64,000 nt of DNA from Chloroflexota bacterium (GTDB taxonomy: Bacteria; Chloroflexota; Anaerolineae; JAAEKA01). The DNA lies in assembly GCA_034717495.1 (NCBI GenBank), contig JAYELL010000040.1:8533-72532 (forward strand). The letters are read 5' to 3'. Position numbers and translations under genes: made by a program. Positions 7,040 to 16,845 of this stretch are shown one piece after another. The first letter of the stretch is position 1; each line of letters opens with the position of its first letter. Under the pieces are notes generated by a model. That model made no database searches. It was not told the origin of the DNA and was given only the letters and a program-made list of their open reading frames with translations.

Positions 7040-9721
7040 ATGACTGAAGCATATTGCACAAAATGTAGAACGAAACGAGAAATGTTGAATCCTCAGCCGG
7101 TCTGGTTGAGCAACGGACGCGGCGCGAGCCAGGGCACTTGCACTGTGTGTGGCACGCGCATGACGCGCTTCGGTGAGACGCCTGCCCATGCCGGGCTGCC
7201 AAAACCGGAGATCCAGCCGAAACCGCGCAAAAAGAAAGTGCAACAGGATGGTCCTGCCCCTGAGGATATCTCAGCGCCTCTTGCCAGTGAGATGCAGGCC
7301 TACTGCGTGAAATGCAAGGAGTCGCGGACCATGCAGGATGGCCAGGCCGTCTTCATGGCTAACGGTCGACCAGCGGCAAGGGGGACATGCCCTGTATGTG
7401 GAACTGGCCTGTTCAAGATTGGTGCAACGCCGGAACATGACGCCTTGCCCAAACCTGTGGTACGGTCAAAGAAACGGCGTGGAAAAAAGGGCTCCAGCAG
7501 TACCCCGGTCAAAAAGCGATCGGGAAAGCTGGTGATCGTCGAATCGCCGGCCAAGGCCCGGACTGTCGGACGGTTCCTTGGCAAGGGTTACACGGTGCGG
7601 GCCTCCGTCGGACATGTGCGCGATCTGCTGCGCTCAAAGCTCTCGGTGGACATCGAAAACGACTTCGAGCCAACCTACCGGGTCCCCAACGACAAGCGTA
7701 AGACGGTAAAGGCTCTATCCCAAGAGGTGGAAAAGGCACGAGAGGTATATCTGGCAACCGATCCGGACCGCGAGGGAGAAGCGATTGCCTGGCACCTGGT
7801 CGAAGCAACCGGCGTCAAACCTGAGCAGAGCCGGCGGGTTGTTTTTCATGAGATTACCAGCGACGCAATAGCTGAGGCGTTTGCCCACCCGAGCGAACTG
7901 AACATGGATTTGATCAACGCTCAGCAGGCCCGACGGGTGTTGGATCGCCTGGTGGGTTACCAGATCAGCCCACTGCTATGGGATCGGGTTCGCGGACGAA
8001 CTTCGGCGGGTCGCGTGCAGTCCGTGGCGCTGCGACTGGTTGTCGAGCGGGAACGCGAGATCCAGGCATTTGTGCCGGTCGAGTATTGGGATGTACGCGC
8101 GCTGTTGGCACAGCAGGAGACTCGCCAGGAGGATCCGCGGCCCAGCTTTGAATCCAAGTTGCACCGGGTGCGCGGAAAAGAGGTCGATCTCAAGAACGAG
8201 GATGATACACAGGCCATCGTTCGTGACCTGGAGGATGCTCATTACCTGGTCACTTCGGTTCGTGAGGGAGAGCGAAGGCGCAGACCGTCAGCCCCTTTCA
8301 CCACGAGTACGTTGCAGCAGGAGGCTTCTCGTAAGTTGGGATTCGGTGCGCGGCGGACCATGCGGGTTGCCCAGCAGCTTTACGAGGGGATCAACCTGGG
8401 CGCCGATGGCCAGGTTGGTTTGATCACCTACATGCGAACTGATAGTGTGAATGTGTCGAAACAGGCTCAAAACGAAGCCAGAAGCTTTGTCGCTGAGAGC
8501 TATGGCCCCGAGTTCTTGCCTCCCAAGCCGCCTGTGTACAAGACCCGTGCCAAGAGCGCCCAGGAGGCCCACGAAGCCATCAGACCAACCTCGGTCATGC
8601 GAACGCCGGAGAGCGTTAGCCATGTCCTGGATCGCAGTCAGAGCCGGCTTTACCGGTTGATCTGGAGGCGATTTGTCGCCAGCCAGATGGCTGCAGCTGT
8701 CTTCGACACCCTGACCGTGGATATCGCTGCTCTGCCTCGCCGCAGTTATGCGACGGTTGGGTCTGGTGAGGCTGTTCGACTGGCCGAGACTCTCAAAAAA
8801 CCGGAGTATCATTTCCGCAGCAAGGGTTCCCGCGTGCGTTTTGCGGGTTATATGAGCGTGTACCAGGAGGGCAGGGATGAAAACGGCGGGCGAAATAACA
8901 ACGGCAACAACGGCAAGGACAAGTGGTTGCCTGCGTTAACTGCAGGTGAACTGCTAGACCTGCTGCAGTTGCTGCCCAAGCAACACTTCACTCAACCGCC
9001 ACCACGTTACTCGGAAGCCTCGTTGGTCAGGGCACTGGAAGAAAATGGCATCGGCAGGCCAAGCACCTATGCACCAACCATCACGACGATTCAAACACGG
9101 GGCTATGTGGAGCTTGAGGAACGGCGCCTGGTGCCAACGGAGCTCGGCTTCATCGTTATCGACGCGCTGGTGAAACATTTCCCGGACATCTTTGAGGTGG
9201 GCTTCACGGCGCGGATGGAAGAAGCGCTCGACGACGTTGCCGAAAACAAGCGCGACTGGGTCGAGGTGCTTCGGGAGTTCTATGAACCTTTTTCGGAAAT
9301 GCTCTCTGAAGCGGAACAGTCGATGGAGCGGACCCAGGTGCAGGACGAACCCATCGGCGAAGCTTGCCCCGAGTGTGGCCATGATCTGGTCCTGCGCTAT
9401 GGCCGTTACGGCAAGTTCATCGCCTGTTCACATTATCCCGAGTGCCGCTACACTCGTCCCTTCGTCATAAAAACCGGGGTGGCCTGCCCCAAGTGTCGCG
9501 AGGGAGAATTGGTCCAGCGCAGGAGCCGCAAGGGGCGCACGTTCTATGGCTGCAACCGCTACCCCGAGTGTGATTTCCTGGTGTGGCAGAAACCGCTGGA
9601 GACGCCCTGCCCCGATTGTGGCGGTCTTCTTACGCAAGGAGGGCGGGAAAGGGCCAAATGTACCAACTGCAGCCATTGGTTTGACGTCAAAAAACTGACG
9701 CCGGAGGCAGAGCCGGCCTAG
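7040..9721 (+). CDS. topA: DNA topoisomerase I with two extra N-terminal zinc-ribbon domains
   Basis: 893 residues; relaxes negatively supercoiled DNA. The N-terminal 90 or so residues hold two copies of a small four-cysteine module (AYCTKCRTKRE...GTCTVCGTRM and AYCVKCKESRT...GTCPVCGTGL) that resembles DUF5679, joined by a basic linker. The type IA core starts near residue 163 with the TOPRIM (LVIVESPAKARTVGRFLG; DPDREGEA near 240). NAQQARRVLDRLVGYQISP follows, and the catalytic tyrosine is in LITYMRTDSVN near residue 464. Three C-terminal zinc fingers (CPECG..., CPKCR..., CPDCG..., residues about 775-885) end the protein. The double N-terminal ribbon is absent from the E. coli enzyme. Confidence 0.96.
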   Translation: MTEAYCTKCRTKREMLNPQPVWLSNGRGASQGTCTVCGTRMTRFGETPAHAGLPKPEIQPKPRKKKVQQDGPAPEDISAPLASEMQAYCVKCKESRTMQDGQAVFMANGRPAARGTCPVCGTGLFKIGATPEHDALPKPVVRSKKRRGKKGSSSTPVKKRSGKLVIVESPAKARTVGRFLGKGYTVRASVGHVRDLLRSKLSVDIENDFEPTYRVPNDKRKTVKALSQEVEKAREVYLATDPDREGEAIAWHLVEATGVKPEQSRRVVFHEITSDAIAEAFAHPSELNMDLINAQQARRVLDRLVGYQISPLLWDRVRGRTSAGRVQSVALRLVVEREREIQAFVPVEYWDVRALLAQQETRQEDPRPSFESKLHRVRGKEVDLKNEDDTQAIVRDLEDAHYLVTSVREGERRRRPSAPFTTSTLQQEASRKLGFGARRTMRVAQQLYEGINLGADGQVGLITYMRTDSVNVSKQAQNEARSFVAESYGPEFLPPKPPVYKTRAKSAQEAHEAIRPTSVMRTPESVSHVLDRSQSRLYRLIWRRFVASQMAAAVFDTLTVDIAALPRRSYATVGSGEAVRLAETLKKPEYHFRSKGSRVRFAGYMSVYQEGRDENGGRNNNGNNGKDKWLPALTAGELLDLLQLLPKQHFTQPPPRYSEASLVRALEENGIGRPSTYAPTITTIQTRGYVELEERRLVPTELGFIVIDALVKHFPDIFEVGFTARMEEALDDVAENKRDWVEVLREFYEPFSEMLSEAEQSMERTQVQDEPIGEACPECGHDLVLRYGRYGKFIACSHYPECRYTRPFVIKTGVACPKCREGELVQRRSRKGRTFYGCNRYPECDFLVWQKPLETPCPDCGGLLTQGGRERAKCTNCSHWFDVKKLTPEAEPA

Positions 9722-9767
9722 TGACCCAAAACGGACCTGAGCTTCTCAGGCCTGGAGATGATACCGA

Positions 9768-10688
9768 ATGGAAGACGGGCTGGAGCGTTTCATCACACAC
9801 CTCATCGCAGAACGCAACGTCTCGCCCTATACGTTACGGAACTACCGAACGGAGATTCGTCAGTTCATAGCGTTCGCCAAGGACCAGGATGTGACCTCGT
9901 GGCAGCAGGTCGATAAGGCGCTGGTCCGCCGATGGCTGGCAGAACTTCGGGCGGCCGGGTATGTTCCTGCCAGTATGGCTCGCCGACTTTCCGAGGTGCG
10001 TTCCTGTTGTACGTTCCTGGTCCGTGAAGGTGACCTGGAACATAATCCCCTTTCAGGAATGGCATCGCCGAAACAGTCCCGGCGCCAGCCACGCGTGCTG
10101 AGTTACGACGAAGTCCTGGCGCTAATGCGGGGGCCGGACCAAAATCGGCCTCAGGGACAGCGCGACAAAGCGATCCTGGAGGTGCTATACGGCAGCGGCA
10201 TTCGCCTTGGTGAGCTGGAGGGCCTGGATATCTGCGACGTCAATCTCAGTCGTCGCGAATTGAAGGTGCTCGGCAAGGGCAACAAGGAACGGATAGCCCT
10301 GTTCGGCCAGGATGCTGAAACGGCATTGCGGCTCTATCTCTCCCAGGGTCGCTCTCAACTCAGCAACGACAAAACGGACGGTGCCGTGTTCCTGAACCGG
10401 TTTGGGAATCGGCTTGGAAGAGTCAGTATCACCCGGATGCTCGATCGTTACGCCAAACAAGTTGGGATCGAGCGGAAGGTAACCCCTCACGCCTTGCGCC
10501 ATTCCTTCGCCACCCACCTGGTTGACGAAGGAGTCGATATCCGTCTTATTCAAGAGCTGTTGGGTCATGAAAGCCCATCAACTACACAACGCTATACTCA
10601 CGTCAGCCAGGCACGACTTCACGAGGTGGTCCGCCAGGCCCATCCCCGCGGCAACCTGGAAAACGGCGGCGGTCAATCATCATTGTAA
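9768..10688 (+). CDS. xerC: Tyrosine recombinase XerC/XerD
   Basis: 306 residues, the normal length of Xer recombinases that resolve chromosome dimers at dif. The N-terminal SAM-like domain (FITHLIAERNVSPYTLRNYR) is followed by the catalytic domain with the first arginine in YGSGIRLGELEGL, the HALRHSFATHL box, LLGHESPSTTQRYTHV with the histidine and the nucleophilic tyrosine, about residue 275. It sits 46 bases after topA. XerC and XerD cannot be separated by eye; position after topA favours XerC. Confidence 0.93.
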   Translation: MEDGLERFITHLIAERNVSPYTLRNYRTEIRQFIAFAKDQDVTSWQQVDKALVRRWLAELRAAGYVPASMARRLSEVRSCCTFLVREGDLEHNPLSGMASPKQSRRQPRVLSYDEVLALMRGPDQNRPQGQRDKAILEVLYGSGIRLGELEGLDICDVNLSRRELKVLGKGNKERIALFGQDAETALRLYLSQGRSQLSNDKTDGAVFLNRFGNRLGRVSITRMLDRYAKQVGIERKVTPHALRHSFATHLVDEGVDIRLIQELLGHESPSTTQRYTHVSQARLHEVVRQAHPRGNLENGGGQSSL

Positions 10689-10724
10689 ACATCGTTCTCT
10701 GACGCCAAAGGAAGGAGCTTGTCC

Positions 10725-11810
10725 ATGGGAGACAACAACCGCACTCTGCTCTATGTTGCATTAGCTTTTCTTGTTGGGTTGCTTGTAGGGTGGTTCGTAC
10801 TGGGGTGGTGGTTAGCACCCGTCGAATACACCAATGCCTATTTGCAGGACGTTAGGTCCGAGCAGCAAAAGATCTACCTCACGGCCAGCGCTGAGGCTTA
10901 TGACCTTACGCGGGACCGGAACGCGCTGACCGCGCGGTTGCAAACATTAGGCGACCAGGAATACGTTGCCCAACTGGCAGCTGAGGTTGCCCAATCCGCG
11001 GAGGATGCCGGTGATCTGGTAGGCGCCGACCGCATGAAGTCGATGGCCGCCGACGTGGGACTGGACCTGTCGGCGTACCAGGTTTCCGGTGGTGCCGACC
11101 CGGGAGAAGTCCCAACCCCTGTGGAGGACGCCCCTCCCTCGAAGCCGCCTGGAGACGATGCCTCCGACAACCTGTGGGCGATCTGTCGTGCTGGTCTGGG
11201 CTTAGGGATCATTCTGGCGGGGATTGCTTTGGCCCTGTGGTTGCTAACGCGCCATCGGTCCGGCGACGACGAGGAAGATGAGGATTCCGTGCCAGAACCT
11301 GTGATCGAGCCACTGGAATCGCAAGATGAGGAAGTTTATGTAGAGGCTAGCGCGCCACCGGACGTGATCGTCGATGCGGTAGCTGTCCAGGATTTCATTG
11401 CGACCTTCCGCCTGGGCGACCTGTCCTACGATGAAAGCTTCGACATCGATGATTCCCACGGCAGCGGTTATCTGGGTGAATGTGGCATGACCATGTCGGA
11501 ACTGGTAAACGGAGATCCCAACCGGGTTACGGCACTGGAAGTGTGGCTCTTCGACAAGAGCGACATTCGAACGGTAACCAAGGTGCTGATGAGCGACTTT
11601 GCTTACGGCAATCCAGCGCTGCGTGAAAAACTCTCCTCCCGTGGTGAGGCCGTACTGTTGCAGCCGGGAATGGGTTTCGTTCTGGATGCCCAGACCCTGC
11701 GGCTCGAGGGCACGGTGATGGATCTGGAGTACGACGAGAGCGAGGCACCGGCTCGGAGTACGATTCGTCAGCTGATCGTGAATCTGCGGGTGCACCAGCA
11801 GCAAGCCTGA
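10725..11810 (+). CDS. Conserved-looking two-TM membrane protein of unknown function
   Basis: About 361 residues. Not recognised. A first membrane helix (about residues 6-28, LLYVALAFLVGLLVGWFVLGW) is followed by a charged, probably coiled helical region (EQQKIYL...QLAAEVAQSAEDAG). Next come a proline-rich linker, a second membrane helix (about 150-172, LGLGIILAGIALALWLL), a very acidic stretch (DDEEDED) and a folded C-terminal domain of some 150 residues. The C-terminal domain has ECGMTMSE and VTALEVWLFDKSDIRT. The ATG at 10725 has GGAG 7 bases upstream. It ends just before a strong terminator and may be the last gene of the dprA-topA-xerC unit. Confidence 0.75.
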   Translation: MGDNNRTLLYVALAFLVGLLVGWFVLGWWLAPVEYTNAYLQDVRSEQQKIYLTASAEAYDLTRDRNALTARLQTLGDQEYVAQLAAEVAQSAEDAGDLVGADRMKSMAADVGLDLSAYQVSGGADPGEVPTPVEDAPPSKPPGDDASDNLWAICRAGLGLGIILAGIALALWLLTRHRSGDDEEDEDSVPEPVIEPLESQDEEVYVEASAPPDVIVDAVAVQDFIATFRLGDLSYDESFDIDDSHGSGYLGECGMTMSELVNGDPNRVTALEVWLFDKSDIRTVTKVLMSDFAYGNPALREKLSSRGEAVLLQPGMGFVLDAQTLRLEGTVMDLEYDESEAPARSTIRQLIVNLRVHQQQA

Positions 11811-11844
11811 CGGTGCGTTGAGGTGCCAGATTTTTTCGAGTGCT

Positions 11845-11875
11845 AACTCCGGTTGTCCGCGACAGCCGGAGTTTT
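11845..11875 (+). terminator. Strong rho-independent terminator
   Basis: Stem AACTCCGG-(T)-TGTC / GACA-(G)-CCGGAGTT around a CGC loop, followed by TTTTG on the plus strand. The reverse strand carries AAAACTCC before the stem, so it is mainly a plus-strand terminator between the convergent gene at 10725 and dgt. Confidence 0.8.
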
Positions 11876-11977
11876 GTCATACACCACTCGCGCTTTCCCC
11901 GCGTCCGCCAGTATGTTTGCAGGAGTAACGTATGAACCCTGGCGGGGTGAAGTTGACAATTGATAATCGGCAATTAG

Positions 11978-13156
11978 CTAGACTCTGGTAGCAGGGTCGA
12001 AGAGTTTGCTGTACTCCTGAATGGCATACCGGTCGGTCATGCCGGCGATATAGTCGCAGATCAGGCGATGGGGTGAGTCTGCTTCGGTTTCGATCTTTTT
12101 CTGGGTGTCCGGAGGCAACTGGGAGGGATCCCCGCAATAGATGTCAAAAAGAGCTCGCAGGATTCGCTGTGCCTTGCCTGCCATGCGGTTGACCCGCCAA
12201 TGATGGTAGAAATTCACCATCAGGAAATCCTTCAACTCGCGGTTATAGGCTTCCATTTCGGGAGAGAAGCCGGCCAGGTTTTCGCCGAGCGCCCGGATGT
12301 CACCCACCGATCGGAAGTCGCCAGCGTCTAGTCGCATGGCCGTTGTGGTGACCGTGTCGGTGACTTCGGCGCCAATGAGCTTGCGTATTGCCCGTGCCCG
12401 CACCAGAGAGTCAAGAGGCGCGTCAATTGGCACCGGGTGGCCAGGGGACACGGACAGGGTCTCTCGAATCTTGCACCAGATTCCCAGTTGGGCAACGTCG
12501 TTCGGATCGAGGATACCACTTCGCAGGCCATCATCCAGATCGGCCGCGTTGTAGGCGATTTCATCGGCCAGGTTCGCGACCTGGCATTCCAATGTTCCCG
12601 CTTTTTCGGGCTCGTATCCGGTGGCATCGGTTTCGTCGAAGTCGGTATCGTGTTTGATCAAGCCCTCACGCACCTCGTAGGTCAGGTTGAGGCCAGGGAA
12701 ACCGGGATAGCGGTTCTCGAGCTTTTCCACAATGCGCATCGTCTGTCGCTGGTGGTTGAAGCCGCCATGTCCCGCCATGAGCTCATTTAGCTCCCCCTCG
12801 CCGGTATGCCCGAAGGGGGGGTGGCCCAGGTCATGAGCAAGGGAGATCGCTTCGGTGAGATCTTCGTTGATCCGCAACGCCCGCGCCAGGGTACGTCCAA
12901 TCTGGGCGACTTCCACAGAATGGGTCAATCGGTTGCGATAGTGGTCACCTTCGTGATAGACAAAGACCTGGGTCTTATATTCCAGGCGCCTGAATGCGGC
13001 GGTATGGATGATACGATCCCGGTCCTTCTGGTAGCTGGAGCGATAGAGGTGTTCTTCATCCGGGTAGATGCGCCCTCGGGTTTCCCCGCTTTTCATGGCA
13101 AAGGGAGCCAGGACCTCATACTCCCGCTGTTCAAATAATTCGCGCGTCAGGATCAT
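11978..13156 (-). CDS. dgt: dGTPase-like HD-domain nucleotide triphosphohydrolase
   Basis: 392 residues. Members split dNTPs into nucleoside and triphosphate and control dNTP pools. Seen: RDRIIHTAAFRRLEYKTQVF, the first HD histidine in RLTHSVEVAQIGRTLARAL, the HD pair in AHDLGHPPFGHTGE, and GFNHQRQTMRIVE with the later aspartate in LADEIAYNAADLDDG. This is the deoxyguanosinetriphosphate triphosphohydrolase-like family. The ATG at 13156 has GGGAG 7 bases upstream. The gene behind it (13213-13641) reads the same way 57 bases away and may share its transcript. Confidence 0.93.
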   Translation of the reverse strand: MILTRELFEQREYEVLAPFAMKSGETRGRIYPDEEHLYRSSYQKDRDRIIHTAAFRRLEYKTQVFVYHEGDHYRNRLTHSVEVAQIGRTLARALRINEDLTEAISLAHDLGHPPFGHTGEGELNELMAGHGGFNHQRQTMRIVEKLENRYPGFPGLNLTYEVREGLIKHDTDFDETDATGYEPEKAGTLECQVANLADEIAYNAADLDDGLRSGILDPNDVAQLGIWCKIRETLSVSPGHPVPIDAPLDSLVRARAIRKLIGAEVTDTVTTTAMRLDAGDFRSVGDIRALGENLAGFSPEMEAYNRELKDFLMVNFYHHWRVNRMAGKAQRILRALFDIYCGDPSQLPPDTQKKIETEADSPHRLICDYIAGMTDRYAIQEYSKLFDPATRV

Positions 13157-13212
13157 GGTAGAACTCCCTTCGGCAATGTCTCATGGGAAAAGCCCGGTTT
13201 CACGCGGCAGGT

Positions 13213-13641
13213 TTATTCAGCCTTTGGGGCATCCATGGAAGCCAGTTCCAGCAAGGCCCCAATCTGTTCCTGCAAAGTCGCGTATTGGCCAAGGTCGATA
13301 ATCTGTAAGTCGTCCGGACCAAGGCCGGTTTGCTGCACTACGTTCCAGATGGTGTTGTTCAATGTGTCTTCAGGAATCCCTTCACTGTATGCAAGCTGGC
13401 TTCTGATGGGATCCTGGTTTCCCGCCATGCGGATACTGTAGCTGACCAGGCCAAGCTTGCCGTCTTCCTGAAGTTTCGTGTAGATCCGATGTTCCACGGG
13501 TTCGTCCATCTCAGAGGTCGGACGAAGAAAATAAAGTTTCCACAACCTGTCATTCCTGGTCAGACCTAACAGGTTGTCTTCGAGTAAATCGGCCAGTACT
13601 CCGCCCAGGGGCGTCCTGGCAGGTTGCTCCATTGTAGCCAT
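13213..13641 (-). CDS. Hypothetical protein upstream of dgt
   Basis: 142 residues, acidic, with no signal peptide or membrane helix. Not recognised. Predicted as mixed alpha/beta: EPVEHRIYTKLQEDGKLGLVSYSIRMAGNQDP in the middle and a C-terminal helical part (YATLQEQIGALLELASM). A GAGGT motif about 9 bases before the ATG at 13639-13641 supports the start. It reads toward dgt with a 57-base gap. No enzyme motif is visible. It is counted as real because the frame is intact, has a ribosome binding site and fills an otherwise empty interval. Confidence 0.6.
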   Translation of the reverse strand: MATMEQPARTPLGGVLADLLEDNLLGLTRNDRLWKLYFLRPTSEMDEPVEHRIYTKLQEDGKLGLVSYSIRMAGNQDPIRSQLAYSEGIPEDTLNNTIWNVVQQTGLGPDDLQIIDLGQYATLQEQIGALLELASMDAPKAE

Positions 13642-13825
13642 ACCAAGTCAACCTCATGCCAATCAATTGGGTCGAGTTTAGCACCAGGTAGACTCCCTGT
13701 CAAGTCGATTTTGACAATCCAGCGTCTCAATGGCAGACTTGAATTGCACTGCTGGAAAACGTTTGATTGAAACATTCGTGTCTGTTGAATCGTCGCAGAT
13801 AAATTTTCCAAGGACAATCAAGATC

Positions 13826-16006
13826 ATGACATCCCGGACCATTGTGGAGACTATTGCAAGCGAACTCGCGATCAAAGCCGTTCAGACAGCGGGCGCGGTC
13901 GATCTCTTGAATTCAGGCAACACCATTCCGTTCATTGCCCGTTACCGGAAAGAGGCCACTGGCGGATTGGACGAAGTTGCTCTGCGGCGCATTGAGACCC
14001 GTCTTACCTACCTGAACAATCTAAGCGGGCGCAAGAAGACCGTGCTGTCGTCGATCGATGGGCAGGGTGAGTTGACGCCCGAACTGCGTTCTCGCATCGA
14101 GGCTGCGGCGACGATGCAGGAGGTGGAGGACCTCTATCTTCCCTATCGTCCGAAGCGCCGCACGCGGGCAAGTGTTGCCCGGCAGCGGGGCCTGGAACCT
14201 CTGGCTGATCAACTCATGGATCTGGGGCAGGAGGCACCGGAGGCACTCGCCAAATCCTTTCTGACCGACGACGTGCCCACGCCGGAGGATGCTCTGGCGG
14301 GTGCCCGGGACATCGTGGCCGAGAGGGTTAGCGATGATGCCGGCGTGCGCCAACTGGTCCGGGAGATGACATTGGAGGAAGGGCTCCTGACCTGCCGGCT
14401 CAAAAAACAGGCTGCGGATCCAGATGGCAAGTACCAGGTTTACCACGATTTTTCAGCCGCCCTGGACAAGATATCTCCCCACCAGATGTTGGCTATCAAC
14501 CGGGGCGACAAGGAAGGCGTGCTGCGGGTCAAGGTGGACGTATCGGAGGATCTCATCGTTGGACAGGTGGAGGATCGATACCTGCGGGATCAACGGTCGC
14601 CGCAGGCATCTCAGATTCGCGTTGCCGTCGAGGATAGCTATCAACGGCTGGTGGCGCCGGCCGTCGAGCGGGAGATCCGCGTCGGATTGACAGATTCTTC
14701 AGACGAACACGCCATACATGTCTTCGCAACCAACCTGATAGCATTGTTGCTTCAGCCTCCCTTTCGGGAAAAGGTTGTGATGGGGATCGATCCTGGTTAC
14801 CGGACTGGCTGCAAGGTTGCTGTGGTAGACGCCACCGGCAAATACCTGGCCAGTTCCACCATCTTTCCTCATAAGCCCCAACAGGAATGGCAACGCAGTA
14901 TTACACAGCTCCAGGCCATGGTAGAGCGCTTCCGGGTGAGCGTGGTTGCCATCGGGAACGGCACGGCCAGCCGGGAGAGCGAACGGCTGGTTGCGGAATT
15001 GATTGCAGCTAGACAGGAAGGGCTTTCCGGAGTGGGCCCCGGTGCTGCCGCTGACCTGGCCTACGTGATCGTCAATGAAGCCGGGGCGAGCGTCTATTCC
15101 GCCTCAGGATTGGCTCGCCAGGAGCTTCCTGGCCTGGATGTTTCAATGCGCGGCGCTGTCAGCATTGCGAGACGTTTGCAGGATCCGCTGGCCGAGCTGG
15201 TGAAGATCGATCCTGGCAGCATCGGTGTGGGCCTCTACCAACACGATGTGGACCAGAAGAAATTGCAGACCACGTTGGATGCGGTGGTTGAGGATGCCGT
15301 CAACGCGGTGGGGGTTGATGCCAACATGGCGTCACCTGCCCTGCTGCAGCACGTGGCAGGGCTTGGCCCCAAATTGTCACGAAATATCGTTGCCCACCGG
15401 GATGACCACGGTCCCTTTGGGCGTCGAAAGGAGCTGCTGGAAGTCAAGGGATTGGGTCCCAAGGCCTACGAGCAAGCAGCGGGTTTCCTGCGTGTGCCTG
15501 AGAGTAAAAACCCGCTCGATCGAACGGCGATCCATCCTGAAAGCTATCACGTGGTGGGGGACCTGCTGGAACTGGCGGGCTTGAATCTGCGAATGGCCGA
15601 TTTTGCCTCGCGCCTGCAGCGTTTTCAATCAGAGAACGACATTGCCGAGTTGGCGTCCCTGTTGGATGTTGGTGTGCCAACGCTTCAGGATATTTTTGGC
15701 GCGCTGATTCGACCCGGTCGGGATCCGCGTGACGCCCTGCCGGCGCCGATTCTGCGGCGAGACGTGCTGGGCATGGAAGATCTGAAAGAGGGAATGGTGT
15801 TGACCGGTACCGTGCGCAACGTGGTGGATTTCGGCGCATTCGTCGATATCGGCGTCAAACAAGACGGTTTGGTCCACGTGAGCCAGATGGCCGAACGTTA
15901 CGTTCGAAATCCCCATGAGATTGTCAGTGTCGGCGACGTGGTCAAGGTCAAGGTGCTCAAATTGGATCACGAACGGGGGCGTATCGGCCTCAGCATGCGC
16001 CTCTAA
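13826..16006 (+). CDS. tex: RNA-binding transcriptional accessory protein Tex
   Basis: About 726 residues. Tex is a conserved nucleic-acid-binding factor related to eukaryotic Spt6, needed for toxin gene expression in Bordetella. Seen in order: the N-terminal helical region with TIPFIARYRKEATGGLDE, a YqgF-like RNase H-fold centre (MGIDPGYRTGCKVAVVD), DVSMRGAVSIARRLQDPLAELVKIDP, the helix-hairpin-helix VAGLGPKLSRNIV...LLEVKGLGPKAYEQAAGF, and a C-terminal S1 RNA-binding domain (EGMVLTGTVRNVVDFGAFVD, about residues 650-726). The ATG at 13826 gives the family N-terminus MTSRTIVETIASEL; an open extension to 13730 lacks family character. AAGGA lies 12 bases upstream. Confidence 0.95.
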   Translation: MTSRTIVETIASELAIKAVQTAGAVDLLNSGNTIPFIARYRKEATGGLDEVALRRIETRLTYLNNLSGRKKTVLSSIDGQGELTPELRSRIEAAATMQEVEDLYLPYRPKRRTRASVARQRGLEPLADQLMDLGQEAPEALAKSFLTDDVPTPEDALAGARDIVAERVSDDAGVRQLVREMTLEEGLLTCRLKKQAADPDGKYQVYHDFSAALDKISPHQMLAINRGDKEGVLRVKVDVSEDLIVGQVEDRYLRDQRSPQASQIRVAVEDSYQRLVAPAVEREIRVGLTDSSDEHAIHVFATNLIALLLQPPFREKVVMGIDPGYRTGCKVAVVDATGKYLASSTIFPHKPQQEWQRSITQLQAMVERFRVSVVAIGNGTASRESERLVAELIAARQEGLSGVGPGAAADLAYVIVNEAGASVYSASGLARQELPGLDVSMRGAVSIARRLQDPLAELVKIDPGSIGVGLYQHDVDQKKLQTTLDAVVEDAVNAVGVDANMASPALLQHVAGLGPKLSRNIVAHRDDHGPFGRRKELLEVKGLGPKAYEQAAGFLRVPESKNPLDRTAIHPESYHVVGDLLELAGLNLRMADFASRLQRFQSENDIAELASLLDVGVPTLQDIFGALIRPGRDPRDALPAPILRRDVLGMEDLKEGMVLTGTVRNVVDFGAFVDIGVKQDGLVHVSQMAERYVRNPHEIVSVGDVVKVKVLKLDHERGRIGLSMRL

Positions 16007-16080
16007 GCTTTTCGGCGACCTGGTCCCATTTGCCCTCGATGCCTCTCTTTGGTTCGGGGGGGCAGTCAGTTTGACACCCA

Positions 16081-16845
16081 TCAGTAACCCAACCTGCGGC
16101 CCCGTTGTTGCATCCAGAGCGACGGCAGCAGGAACAACACGCCGCTCAGCAGCAGCACGGTCGCGTCCAACCAGGGGTTGAGCAGACCTACTCCCAGCAC
16201 AGCGTGGTTCATCAGGTCCTGGGCGTAGGTCAGGGGCGACAGATAGGCCACTGCCCGCGCCGCTGGGGCCATTTCGTTCAATCCAATGAAAATACCGCTG
16301 ATGAACAGCAACCCCCAGCGCAACAGCGTGCTCGGCATCTGCACGGCACCTGGGTTGCGGGTGGGGATGGAGCCAAAGATCACCCCCAGTGCCGAGAAAG
16401 AGAATGCCGCCAGCAGTACAGCGACTGCCAGCAGCCAGAGCTGAGCGACGCTCGCCCCAAAGACTACCACACCAACGATCAGGGCAAAGGCCGACGTGCC
16501 GATGGCAAAGAACGCTCCCACCGCCGTCTTGCTCAGCAACAGTGTCAGCAGCGACATCGGCGCGGCCAGCAGCCGGTCGTAGGTGCCCAGGCGCCGTTCC
16601 AGGGGGATGATGAACGGCCCGGCGGCAGCAGCGGTGAAAAAGACCGTCATAGCCAGCAGCCGGGCGACACCCTGGTTGGCGGCCATCTCCCGCTTAACTG
16701 AGAAGGAGAAGAACATGAAGAAGGGCATCAGAAAGCCGAACATGATCATTCCTGGCTGGAGATAGTAGACTTTCATGTCCTTGGCCGTCACGGTCCAGGC
16801 CTGTGTTACCTCGTCACGCAGTCGTTGCAGCCATCCGTCTTTCAT
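16081..16845 (-). CDS. ABC-2 type transporter permease
   Basis: 254 residues with about six membrane helices, typical of ABC-2 permeases that export drugs, lipids or polysaccharides. The central IPLERRLGTYDRLLAAPMSLLTLLLSKT block is characteristic of the DrrB-like subfamily, as is the SPLTYAQDLMNHAVLG segment near the C-terminus. Its start overlaps the end of the ATPase gene by four bases (ATGA), indicating translational coupling. Together with 16842-17861 it forms an exporter; the substrate is not evident. Confidence 0.9.
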   Translation of the reverse strand: MKDGWLQRLRDEVTQAWTVTAKDMKVYYLQPGMIMFGFLMPFFMFFSFSVKREMAANQGVARLLAMTVFFTAAAAGPFIIPLERRLGTYDRLLAAPMSLLTLLLSKTAVGAFFAIGTSAFALIVGVVVFGASVAQLWLLAVAVLLAAFSFSALGVIFGSIPTRNPGAVQMPSTLLRWGLLFISGIFIGLNEMAPAARAVAYLSPLTYAQDLMNHAVLGVGLLNPWLDATVLLLSGVLFLLPSLWMQQRGRRLGY

